This document shows, one piece after another, positions 6,356 through 14,424 of a stretch of DNA of 23,807 nt. Both the position numbers and the translations under genes were made by a program. The notes below the pieces were generated by a model. That model saw only the letters and a list, made by a program, of their open reading frames with translations. It had not been told where the DNA came from and did no database searches. Source of the DNA: an uncultured bacterium (GTDB lineage Bacteria; Bacteroidota; Bacteroidia; Sphingobacteriales; Sphingobacteriaceae); contig CAJBVG010000322.1 of the NCBI GenBank assembly GCA_903958995.1, forward strand, positions 1 through 23,807, written 5' to 3'. Position 1 is the first letter of the stretch. Every line of letters starts with the position of its first letter.

Positions 6356-7942
6356 ATGAAGAAGACCGATTTTTTAGTAATAGGTTCAGGAATAGCGGGC
6401 TTAAGCTTTGCGTTAAAAGCTGCAAAGCATGGTAAAGTATGTATTGTTACCAAATCAAATGAAGACGAATCAAATACCAAATATGCACAAGGTGGTGTTG
6501 CAGTAGTAATTGATAAGGACGACTCATATGAAAAGCACATCGAAGACACCTTAATTGCTGGAGATGGCTTGTGTAATGAAGATATCGTAGAACTTGTTGT
6601 AAAGGAAGGACCAGATCGAATAAATGAAATAGTAAACTATGGTATTAAATTCGATAAGGACCAACAAGGAGAATATCATTTAGCAAAAGAGGGTGGGCAT
6701 TCGGAACACCGAGTACTTCATTTTAAGGACATTACCGGATTTGAAATAGAGAAAGTATTGTTAAAGCAAATTCATAACAATCCGAACATTGAAATATTAA
6801 CACATTATTTCGCTGTTGATATCATCACAGAACACCATTTAGGAAAAGAAGTAAACAAATCAACCGAAGAGGTAAAGTGTTTTGGAGTATATGCCTTAAA
6901 TACACATACCCAAGAAATCGAAAAGATAGTTTCCAAAGTAACAGTAATGGCATCTGGTGGCGCCGGACATATTTATAGTACAACCACCAACCCCACCATA
7001 GCAACAGGCGACGGTATTGCAATGGTTTATCGTGCAAAAGGAAAAATGAGAAACATGGAGTTTATCCAGTTTCACCCCACTGCTTTATATCACCCAGGAG
7101 AATATCCAAGCTTTTTAATTTCTGAAGCGCTTCGTGGACACGGAGCTATATTAAAAAACAGAAAGGGCGAATCCTTTATGGAACAATATGATTCTAGAGG
7201 ATCTTTAGCCTCTAGAGACATAGTAGCAAGAGCAATTGATTCTGAAATGAAAAAATCGGGAGACGATTGCGTGTTTTTAGATATTACCCATGTAGCTAAA
7301 GCTGAATTAATGCAGCACTTCCCAAACATATATGCCAAATGTTTGAGTATTGGAATTGATATCAGTAAAGAATTAATTCCTGTAGTACCAGCAGCGCATT
7401 ATATGTGTGGAGGAATTCTAGTTGATGAATTTGGAGAATCGACGATAAAGAACTTATATGCCTGTGGGGAATGTGCCTCGACAGGTTTGCATGGAGCAAA
7501 TCGATTAGCCTCAAACTCATTATTAGAAGCATTAGTATTTGCACATCGAAGTTATGAGCAAGCTATTGGTAAATTAAATACAATTACACACCAAGAGAAT
7601 ATTCCCGATTGGAATGAAAATGGAACAAAATTATCAAACGAAGATATTTTAGTCACCCACAACATCCGCGAAACTCAGCGAATTATGAGTGATTATGTAG
7701 GCATTGTAAGATCCGACTTTAGATTGGAGAGAGCTATGCGTAGATTAGAATTGCTTTATAATGAAACAGAAGATTTTTATAAGAAAACAAAAATTTCAGT
7801 AAAGCTTTGCGAGTTAAGAAACATAATACAAGTATCTTACATTGTAATAAAATCGGCAACCATTAGAAAGGAAAGTCGCGGTTTACACTATACAACAGAT
7901 TACCAACAAAAAAACACCAACACGAACGACACCGTGTTTTAA
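6356..7942 (+). CDS. nadB: L-aspartate oxidase NadB
   Basis: FAD enzyme that oxidises L-aspartate to iminoaspartate, the first step of de novo NAD synthesis, passing the product to NadA. It has 528 residues, normal for the family. The FAD-binding GSGIAG is at 10-15, TKYAQGGVAV at 41-50, and the succinate-dehydrogenase-like capping and active-site blocks GGHSEHRVLHFKDITG (113-128) and EFIQFHPTAL (235-244) follow. Others are RGHGAILKN (260-268), SRDIVARAID (286-295), HYMCGGI (348-354) and the C-terminal flavin block GLHGANRLASNSLLEALVFA (377-396). The helical fumarate-reductase C-terminal domain completes it. It is divergent from nadA and followed by thiL after only 11 bases, so nadB-thiL is probably one transcript. 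Confidence 0.97.
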   Translation: MKKTDFLVIGSGIAGLSFALKAAKHGKVCIVTKSNEDESNTKYAQGGVAVVIDKDDSYEKHIEDTLIAGDGLCNEDIVELVVKEGPDRINEIVNYGIKFDKDQQGEYHLAKEGGHSEHRVLHFKDITGFEIEKVLLKQIHNNPNIEILTHYFAVDIITEHHLGKEVNKSTEEVKCFGVYALNTHTQEIEKIVSKVTVMASGGAGHIYSTTTNPTIATGDGIAMVYRAKGKMRNMEFIQFHPTALYHPGEYPSFLISEALRGHGAILKNRKGESFMEQYDSRGSLASRDIVARAIDSEMKKSGDDCVFLDITHVAKAELMQHFPNIYAKCLSIGIDISKELIPVVPAAHYMCGGILVDEFGESTIKNLYACGECASTGLHGANRLASNSLLEALVFAHRSYEQAIGKLNTITHQENIPDWNENGTKLSNEDILVTHNIRETQRIMSDYVGIVRSDFRLERAMRRLELLYNETEDFYKKTKISVKLCELRNIIQVSYIVIKSATIRKESRGLHYTTDYQQKNTNTNDTVF

Positions 7943-7953
7943 AAAACAAAAAA

Positions 7954-8994
7954 ATGTTTGAAAATACATCACGTACAGAATTAGAATCCTTAGGAGAATT
8001 TGGCCTTATTGACCATATCACCAAACACATAGAATTAACTCAAGAAAGCACCATTAAAGGAGTTGGAGATGATGCTGCAATTTTAGAATTTAAGAACGAA
8101 CAAATTGTAGTAACTACTGATATGTTGTTGGAAGGAATTCATTTTGATTTAGCCTACGTTCCACTAAAGCATTTGGGGTATAAAGCAATTGTTGCGAATG
8201 TTTCGGATGTTTATGCAATGAATGCATTACCTACGCAAGTACTTGTTTCTATTGGTGTTTCCAGCCGTTTTTCTTTAGAAGCTGTTGAAGAAATTTACCA
8301 AGGAATGAATATCGCATGTAAATTATACGGAGTAGATTTAGTTGGAGGAGACACTAGCGCTTCTAAACAAGGATTAGTTTTAAGTGTTACCGCAATTGGA
8401 AAACAGAGTGCCGAAAAAATTGTAAGAAGAGACACCGCTTCGGTAAATGATTTATTATGCGTTACTGGTGATTTAGGTGCAGCATACATGGGATTGCAAT
8501 TGTTAGAAAGAGAAAAAAATGTTTACCTAAGTAATCCAAATATTCAACCAGATTTAGAAGGGTATGATTACATCGTTGAGCGACAATTAAAACCAGAAGC
8601 TAGAAAAGATATTTTTGAATTATTCAACACCAACGAAATTATCCCAACGTCAATGATTGACATATCGGATGGATTGGCTTCTGAAATTTTGCACTTGTGT
8701 AAAGCGGGAAACATAGGTGTTAATTTGTACGAAGAAAAAATACCGATTGATCCAATGACGTTTGAATCGGCGAGAGCATTTAACCTTGATCCAACCGTTT
8801 GTGCATTAAGTGGCGGAGAAGACTATGAGCTCTTGTTTACTATTAAACAAGCAGATTTCGAAAAGATTAAAAACAATCCCGATATCACGGTAATCGGACA
8901 TATTACTCAAGCATCTGAAGGAGCTCAACTAATAAGTAAGTCAGGAAATCAACATAATTTAACCGCTCAAGGCTGGAACGCATTCAAGTTTTAG
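7954..8994 (+). CDS. thiL: Thiamine-monophosphate kinase ThiL
   Basis: Phosphorylates thiamine monophosphate to thiamine pyrophosphate with ATP; cytoplasmic, last step of thiamine cofactor synthesis. The 346-residue protein has the PurM/ThiL-type layout. The N-terminal metal and substrate motif GVGDDAAIL is at 36-44, TTDMLLEGIHFDL at 54-66 and GYKAIVANVSDVYAMNA at 75-91. The GGDTSAS nucleotide loop lies near 130, and DISDGLASEILHL in the C-terminal ATP-binding domain near 229. The start codon is 11 bases after the nadB stop, in an A-rich leader. No other thiamine gene is in the window. An 84-bp gap separates it from the TonB receptor, so read-through to that gene is possible. Confidence 0.96.
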   Translation: MFENTSRTELESLGEFGLIDHITKHIELTQESTIKGVGDDAAILEFKNEQIVVTTDMLLEGIHFDLAYVPLKHLGYKAIVANVSDVYAMNALPTQVLVSIGVSSRFSLEAVEEIYQGMNIACKLYGVDLVGGDTSASKQGLVLSVTAIGKQSAEKIVRRDTASVNDLLCVTGDLGAAYMGLQLLEREKNVYLSNPNIQPDLEGYDYIVERQLKPEARKDIFELFNTNEIIPTSMIDISDGLASEILHLCKAGNIGVNLYEEKIPIDPMTFESARAFNLDPTVCALSGGEDYELLFTIKQADFEKIKNNPDITVIGHITQASEGAQLISKSGNQHNLTAQGWNAFKF

Positions 8995-9078
8995 TATTCT
9001 TAATTTAAGTAATAAAGGATATTATATAGTCACACAATTTCATTTAATCAATTCATTTGTTATCTTAGAATTGGTTAA

Positions 9079-11940
9079 ATGAAATTATACATGAGATTTT
9101 ACCCCTACCCAACTAAATTATTGACCTTATTTGTTGTACTATTTATTGGTATCAGCAGTGTTTCTTTTGCTCAGCTACAAAAAGTAACGGGTACCGTTAG
9201 AGACAAAAACACAAAGCAAGGATTATATGCTGCGACTGTTAGTATAAAAGGAACCACAATTGGTGCCAATACAGATATTGATGGAAAGTTTAGCATTAAT
9301 GTAGACTTGAACGCACCTAAGGTATTGGTTATTTCATATTTAGGATATGAAAAATCGGAAATAACGATTTCTAAAACCAAAACAAATGTCGATATCAATT
9401 TATCGGAAGTGGTGGTGACTAGTAAAGAAGTAACGATTCAATCATCTCGATTAACGGAAAAACAAAAAGAAGCACCATTAACGGTAGAGTCGATGGATTT
9501 AATTTCCATAAAACAAACTTCAGCTTCTAACTTTTATGAAGGCCTAGGTCAATTAAAAGGAGTCGACTTAACATCAGCAAGTATTGGATTTAAAGTCATC
9601 AACACACGAGGGTTCAACAGTACATCACCTGTAAGATCTTTACAATTAATTGATGGAGTAGATAACCAAGCACCAGGATTAAACTTCTCCTTAGGAAACT
9701 TTTTAGGATCATCGGAATTAGATGTCCAAAAAGTAGATTTAGTAGTTGGAGCGAGTTCTGCATTTTTTGGACCGAATGCTTTTAACGGAGTAATTAGTAT
9801 GCAAACTCGTAATCCGTTTAATAGTCCGGGATTAACAGTAATGTCGAAAGTGGGAGAACGAGGAATGTTTGAAACCGCTATTCGTTATGCAAAGGTATTT
9901 AAGAATAAAGCAGGCGAAGATAAGTTTGCCTATAAAATCAACTTGTATTATATGAAGGCGTATGATTGGGAAGCAACGAATGCCGATGCTACTCCACAGT
10001 CATTAGTTTCTACAGATAATCCGGGTGGTTATGATGCGGTAAATAAATATGGTGATGAGAATTTTGACCCAAGAGGAAATAATGCTGTAACCAAATCATT
10101 AAAAAGACAATACCCTGGATTAATGATATGGCATAGAGACGGATATTGGGAAAAAGACATTGTTGATTACAACACAAAAAACATAAAATTAGGAGCGGCA
10201 GCTCATTATAAAATTAATCCACAAACTGAATTAATTTACTCTTTTAATTTTGGAAATGGAACAACCGTTTATCAGGGAGACAATCGTTATTCGTTAAAGG
10301 ATATTTTGTTTTTTCAAAACAGAATAGAAATTAAAAATGATAAGTGGTTTGTGCGTGCTTATGCAACACATGAAGATGCGGGAAATTCTTTTGATGCCGT
10401 ATTTACTGCACAGTTATTACAAAATGTTGCAAAAGATGATTATCGATGGAGTGCCGATTACCAAGCGTATTGGGCAGACAATATTAGAAAAAGAGCAGAA
10501 GCATTACCAGGTTATCCACCAAGTCCTACTTTCCCAGATCCATTTAATTTTGTTGCAGCCGATTCTGTTTTAGGTATATATAAGGACTCTGTAATTAAAT
10601 GGCATCAAGAAACCCAAGCATATGCAAACAATGCATTTTCACCACCAGTTCGTGGACCAGTTATTTATCAAAATTCATATACTGATGAATTTAATGTGGA
10701 ACGATATGTTCCAGGAACACCGCGATTTGATTCAGCTTTAAATGCAATTACATCAAGAGTATCTTATTTAGAAAACGGTTCACGTTTTTACGATAAATCT
10801 GCATTGTACAATATTCAAGCAGAACGAAAATTTAATGTGGGTACCTATGAATTTATTGTAGGGGGAAGTGGTAGAAAATATACACCAAATTCTAGGGGTT
10901 CTATTTTTAGTGATACTGTGGGTAAGATTACTAATTCTGAATATGGAATTTACGCAGGTGTAGAGAAAAAAGTATTGAACGATAAATTAAAATTAAACGC
11001 TGCAATACGTACAGATAAAAACGAAAACTTCAACAGAGTATTTTCACCAGCGGCGTCTGCTGTGTATACCAATAAAAAGGGAGATGTATTTAGATTATCG
11101 TTAACCTCAGCAGTTAGAAACCCTACGCTTGCAGACCAATACATTTTCTTTAATGTGGGAAGAGCAATATTATTAGGAAACACAAAGGGTTATGATTCTT
11201 TAGTTACGCTTCCTTCATTATATAGTTTTTTAAATACTCAAAAATTAGATTCCTTAAATTATTTCAGCGTAGATCCCGTTCGTCCGGAAAAAGTAAAATC
11301 GGTAGAGTTTGGTTATAGAGCAACATTGATGAAGAGTTTGTTTTTAGATGCGAGTTATTATTTTAGTATTTACAATGATTTTATTGGATATAAAATTGGG
11401 GTTGATACAGAAATAGATACTGCATTGAAAAGAGTATATAAAGCACAGGCGTATCGTATTTCTGCTAATGCAAAAGATATCGTATTTACTCAAGGATTTT
11501 CTATAGGCTTAAGTTACTTCTTTAAGAATTTCTATTCATTAACAGGAAACTATTCTTGGAACAAATTAGATTTAAGAGGTTCAACCGATCCAATTATTCC
11601 AGCATTTAACACTCCAGAACACAAATTCAATATAGGTATTTCAGGAAGAGATATTGATCGTTATGTGGGCCCGGTACATTTAGTAAACTGGAGTTTTAGT
11701 GTTAACTATAAGTGGATACAGGGTTTTACTTTTGAAGGATCACCTCAATTTACAGGTTATGTACCAACTTACGACATGTTTGATGCCCAAGTGAGCAAAT
11801 CGCTACCGAATATAAATACAACGTTTAAATTGGGAGCATCTAACCTATTTAACAAGAAGAGCTTACAGGTATATGGAGGCCCATATGTGGGCAGATTGGC
11901 CTATTTCTCTGTTACATACGACCTCGCAAAGAATAAATAA
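9079..11940 (+). CDS. TonB-dependent outer-membrane receptor with CarboxypepD_reg-like domain
   Basis: A 953-residue outer-membrane receptor that would import an unidentified ligand using TonB energy. A signal peptide ends near SSVSFAQ (residue ~32); Met5 is an alternative start. A CarboxypepD_reg-like domain follows at about 35-110 (VTGTVRDKNTKQGLYAATVSIKG...DGKF...ISYLGYEK). Then comes the plug domain, about 128-245 (GVDLTSASIGFKVINTRGF, LQLIDGVDNQAPG, VDLVVGASSAFFGPNAFNGVISM), and a long beta-barrel ending in YFSVTYDLAKNK. No SusD gene follows, so it is not a SusCD glycan pair. The upstream gap contains TATCTTAG (9061-9068), one base off the -7 consensus. The next gene, 64 bases on, is a secreted hydrolase-fold protein. 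Substrate is unknown; a link to thiamine through thiL is not supported. Confidence 0.93.
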   Translation: MKLYMRFYPYPTKLLTLFVVLFIGISSVSFAQLQKVTGTVRDKNTKQGLYAATVSIKGTTIGANTDIDGKFSINVDLNAPKVLVISYLGYEKSEITISKTKTNVDINLSEVVVTSKEVTIQSSRLTEKQKEAPLTVESMDLISIKQTSASNFYEGLGQLKGVDLTSASIGFKVINTRGFNSTSPVRSLQLIDGVDNQAPGLNFSLGNFLGSSELDVQKVDLVVGASSAFFGPNAFNGVISMQTRNPFNSPGLTVMSKVGERGMFETAIRYAKVFKNKAGEDKFAYKINLYYMKAYDWEATNADATPQSLVSTDNPGGYDAVNKYGDENFDPRGNNAVTKSLKRQYPGLMIWHRDGYWEKDIVDYNTKNIKLGAAAHYKINPQTELIYSFNFGNGTTVYQGDNRYSLKDILFFQNRIEIKNDKWFVRAYATHEDAGNSFDAVFTAQLLQNVAKDDYRWSADYQAYWADNIRKRAEALPGYPPSPTFPDPFNFVAADSVLGIYKDSVIKWHQETQAYANNAFSPPVRGPVIYQNSYTDEFNVERYVPGTPRFDSALNAITSRVSYLENGSRFYDKSALYNIQAERKFNVGTYEFIVGGSGRKYTPNSRGSIFSDTVGKITNSEYGIYAGVEKKVLNDKLKLNAAIRTDKNENFNRVFSPAASAVYTNKKGDVFRLSLTSAVRNPTLADQYIFFNVGRAILLGNTKGYDSLVTLPSLYSFLNTQKLDSLNYFSVDPVRPEKVKSVEFGYRATLMKSLFLDASYYFSIYNDFIGYKIGVDTEIDTALKRVYKAQAYRISANAKDIVFTQGFSIGLSYFFKNFYSLTGNYSWNKLDLRGSTDPIIPAFNTPEHKFNIGISGRDIDRYVGPVHLVNWSFSVNYKWIQGFTFEGSPQFTGYVPTYDMFDAQVSKSLPNINTTFKLGASNLFNKKSLQVYGGPYVGRLAYFSVTYDLAKNK

Positions 11941-12004
11941 TTGAACTAAATTGTAATTTGTATCAAAATCTTTATATTTAACTAAATTATCAAAATCCAA
12001 TTTT

Positions 12005-13471
12005 ATGAAAAAACGTTTACAACTATTAACGCTATTGGCTGCATCGTTCTTTGCAACGAACACCATGGCTCAACGTTATGCGACTACAGTTTTCTCTGAT
12101 GTTACGGTAAAATCAAACGTAGTATACGGACAAAACTTTTCGGTATTAACAGGAGCACCTGTATTGTCAGATTTAAAATTTGACTTATATGAGCCAACAG
12201 GCGACACAGCGACAAACAGACCATTAATCATTTATTTACACACAGGAAGCTTTTTACCAAAAGGCTTAAATCAATTGCCTACTGGTTCTAAATTAGACAG
12301 TACAACAGTAGAAATGTGTAAACAATTTGCTAAAAAGGGTTATGTTGTTGCAGCGGTTGCTTACCGTACAGGTTGGAATCCACAAGGAGACCAAGACACT
12401 CGTACAGGTACAATCTTAAATTCGGTTTACCGTGCAATGCAAGATGCTAAAACAGCAGTTCGTTTCTTCCGTCACGCGGCAGATACTAATGCAATGGCAT
12501 ACAAAATCGACACAAACAGAATTGTAATGTGTGGACAAGGTTCAGGAGGTTATGTTGCATTAGCAGCAGCAACTTTGAACAAATTATCAGAAATCCAATT
12601 ACAAAAATTCATCAACCAAACGACTAACACTCCATATGTAACGCCACAAATTACTGGTGACTTTGAAGGATTTGGTGGTAACCCAGTAGCAAACAAAGCT
12701 GATAACCACGTAGGTTATTCTTCTAAGTTTAACATGGTGGTTAACTTTGGTGGTGCAATGGGAGATTCTTCTTGGTTAGAAGCTGGCGATATGCCAATTG
12801 TTTCTATGCAAGGCAAATTAGATCCATTCGCTCCTTACACAACAGGTGGTGTTTATGTACCAGGTACAACTCCTCCATTGTTCGTAGTAGAAGTAAGTGG
12901 TGCTAGAGATGTAACTCGTAGAGCAAGCCAATTAGGTAACCATGCTTCATTAGCACCTTCGTTCTTCACAGATGCAGTATCTGTAGAAGCAAACAAATAT
13001 GCTGAAGGTCTTGGTGGTTTGTACCGTTTCAACGGTGCTGCTAACGCATCTGGTCCATGGGAATGGTGGAGTGCATCTGATCCATATACAGCAAATGGTT
13101 TAGCTTCGAATCCATTCATGTCTAAAACAAGAGCAATGTTGTATATCGATACAATCCAAGCTTTCTTTACTCCACGTATGTACAGAGTATTATTCCAAGT
13201 TAACACTGGAGTTAATACTTTAGCAAAAGAAAATGTGAAGTTATACCCTAACCCAGCTTCATCAAATGTTACTATTGAAATCCCTTCATTAAACAATGAA
13301 AATTATTCAGTAGCAATTTTAGATGCAATGGGAAGATTAGTATTTGAAGAAAAAGCAATTGCTGAAAACAAAAAAGTTATCGAAACTTCATTCTTGAAAA
13401 ACGGAATTTACTTCGTAAGAATTTACAACGGTAATGATTCACGAGTTGAAAAATTAGTGATCAATCAGTAA
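12005..13471 (+). CDS. Secreted alpha/beta-hydrolase-fold protein with T9SS type A sorting domain
   Basis: A 488-residue exported protein. The signal peptide ends near residue 22 (TNTMAQ). An alpha/beta-hydrolase fold of the carboxylesterase/BD-FAE kind covers about 55-390: strand LIIYLHTG (74-81), KKGYVVAAVAYRTGW (110-124) and nucleophile-elbow region IVMCGQGSGGYVALAAAT (173-190). The C-terminal T9SS domain is at 411-488, from VKLYPNPASS to VEKLVINQ, with the typical FLKNGIYFVRI. The enzyme motifs are atypical. The oxyanion HGGG is HTGS, and aligning GQGSGG with the usual GxSAGG puts Gly where the nucleophile Ser should be, with Ser180 one place later. Codons look expression-optimised (many CGT, AAC, TTC, GGT) compared with neighbours. 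It may be an esterase-like or a non-catalytic surface protein. Confidence 0.87.
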   Translation: MKKRLQLLTLLAASFFATNTMAQRYATTVFSDVTVKSNVVYGQNFSVLTGAPVLSDLKFDLYEPTGDTATNRPLIIYLHTGSFLPKGLNQLPTGSKLDSTTVEMCKQFAKKGYVVAAVAYRTGWNPQGDQDTRTGTILNSVYRAMQDAKTAVRFFRHAADTNAMAYKIDTNRIVMCGQGSGGYVALAAATLNKLSEIQLQKFINQTTNTPYVTPQITGDFEGFGGNPVANKADNHVGYSSKFNMVVNFGGAMGDSSWLEAGDMPIVSMQGKLDPFAPYTTGGVYVPGTTPPLFVVEVSGARDVTRRASQLGNHASLAPSFFTDAVSVEANKYAEGLGGLYRFNGAANASGPWEWWSASDPYTANGLASNPFMSKTRAMLYIDTIQAFFTPRMYRVLFQVNTGVNTLAKENVKLYPNPASSNVTIEIPSLNNENYSVAILDAMGRLVFEEKAIAENKKVIETSFLKNGIYFVRIYNGNDSRVEKLVINQ

Positions 13472-13518
13472 TTAGAATTATGGAACTGTAGAAATATAGA
13501 ACCATAAAAAACATAGAG

Positions 13519-13545
13519 AGCCCCGAAGAGATTCGGGGCTTTTTT
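13519..13545 (+). terminator. Rho-independent terminator after the hydrolase-fold gene
   Basis: AGCCCCGAA (13519-13527) pairs perfectly with TTCGGGGCT (13532-13540) around a GAGA loop and runs into a T tract (13540-13545, then G and four more T). It lies 48 bases after the stop codon. Confidence 0.92.
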
Positions 13546-13566
13546 GTTTTCGCTCCCGAATTATCC

Positions 13567-13600
13567 TCGAATTAATATTTCGCTCCAGAGGAGCGAAATA
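13567..13600. repeat. REP-like hairpin repeat, upstream copy 1
   Basis: The arm ATTTCGCTCC (13577-13586) and GGAGCGAAAT (13590-13599) form a perfect 10-bp stem with an AGA loop. It is preceded by CGAATTAAT. A nearly identical unit recurs 43 bases downstream. It lacks a T tract, so it is not a simple terminator. Confidence 0.88.
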
Positions 13601-13609
13601 TGTCTATCA

Positions 13610-13643
13610 CCGAATTAATTATTCGCTCCAGAGGAGCGAAATC
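13610..13643. repeat. REP-like hairpin repeat, upstream copy 2
   Basis: A direct repeat of the previous unit, again with CGAATTAAT ahead of the hairpin. TTCGCTCC (13622-13629) pairs with GGAGCGAA (13633-13640) around AGA. The two units differ at only a few bases. Confidence 0.88.
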
Positions 13644-13839
13644 TAATTATTGCACGGAAAACAATATAGCATTGTAAAGAATTAACAGCACAAAAAAGAC
13701 AAATCAAACATTTGCAAACCCCTTGTTTTTATAGCACCTCCGTTGATCTTAAATAAATGTTAAATCAACATCACGCTGATATATGCAACTTTTTTCAAAT
13801 GAATTTTTTATTCAATAAGAGGAAATGCATTTTTAATTT

Positions 13840-14304
13840 ATGCCAAACACCTATTCACAAATGTATGTACAATTGGTCTTTGCTGTAAAGTATAGACAAA
13901 GTTTAATCTCCTCAGAACACAGAGTCGAAATTGAAAAATACATTACCGGTATGATTACGAATAAAGGTCAAAAGTTGTTAGCGATTTATGCGATGCCAGA
14001 TCACATTCATATTTTGATAAATTATAAACCAGAAATTAATTTATCTGAATTGGTTAAAGTCATAAAAACGGAGTCAACAAAATTTATCAATGAAAAAAAA
14101 TTGTCGCCAAAGAAATTCAAATGGCAAGAAGGGTTTGGAGCGTTTACTTATTCGATTAGAGAATTTGGAAGAGTGATAGACTACATCATGAATCAAGAGG
14201 AGCATCACAAAAAGAGGTCGTTTCGTGAAGAGTATTTAATAACCTTGATGGATTTTAATGTTGAGTATAAAGACCAATATTTATTTAATTGGTTAGATGA
14301 TTAG
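13840..14304 (+). CDS. IS200-like / REP-associated tyrosine transposase (Y1_Tnp, HUH)
   Basis: A complete 154-residue single-strand DNA transposase of the Y1_Tnp family. The HUH metal motif is His55-Ile-His57 in AMPDHIHILI. The downstream WQEGFGAFTYSIREFG block (95-110) leads into VIDYIMNQEEHH. There the catalytic tyrosine is most likely Tyr115, followed four residues later by Gln119, the Y...Q spacing seen in IS200/IS605 TnpA. The conserved SF..E follows at 127-131. The ORF is intact and stands alone, with no tnpB. GC-rich hairpin repeats with GCTCC/GGAGC arms lie on both sides, the arrangement expected of a RAYT with its REPs. Whether it is a mobile IS200-type unit or a resident RAYT cannot be settled from one copy. 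The upstream 190 bp has no clear promoter. Confidence 0.9.
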   Translation: MPNTYSQMYVQLVFAVKYRQSLISSEHRVEIEKYITGMITNKGQKLLAIYAMPDHIHILINYKPEINLSELVKVIKTESTKFINEKKLSPKKFKWQEGFGAFTYSIREFGRVIDYIMNQEEHHKKRSFREEYLITLMDFNVEYKDQYLFNWLDD

Positions 14305-14422
14305 ATAGCGCTCCCCGGGTAAGCGTAATGTATATTGTTTTATTAGCGCTCCAGCGGAGCGCGATATATCTAGCCCAAGAGCAATATCGGTTGTTTTTTT
14401 TGCGCTCCGTAGGAGCGCTATC
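14304..14422. repeat. REP/BIME-like hairpin block downstream of the transposase
   Basis: Starting at the last base of the transposase stop, the block is bounded by perfect 11-bp inverted repeats GATAGCGCTCC (14304-14314) and GGAGCGCTATC (14412-14422). Inside are two perfect hairpins: GCGCTCC-AGC-GGAGCGC (14346-14362) and GCGCTCC-GTA-GGAGCGC (14402-14418). A third, imperfect one lies at 14308-14325. A weaker stem CGATAT/ATATCG (14362-14367/14384-14389) followed by a T run may stop plus-strand transcripts. The block fills the gap to the 3' end of rmuC. Confidence 0.87.
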
Positions 14423-14424
14423 TG

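Noticed and set aside
9079..11940. TonB receptor as a thiamine transporter because thiL is upstream
   Set aside because: The only support is adjacency. No TPP riboswitch, no PnuT or other thiamine gene, and an 84-bp gap with a possible separate promoter.
12853..13296. 147-aa open frame on the minus strand
   Set aside because: It lies wholly inside the hydrolase-fold gene, opposite its T9SS and C-terminal coding region; no family-like motifs or start signal.
14402..14418. Terminator of rmuC
   Set aside because: The hairpin is strong, but on the minus strand it is followed by A residues, not a U tract, so it is better explained as a REP unit.
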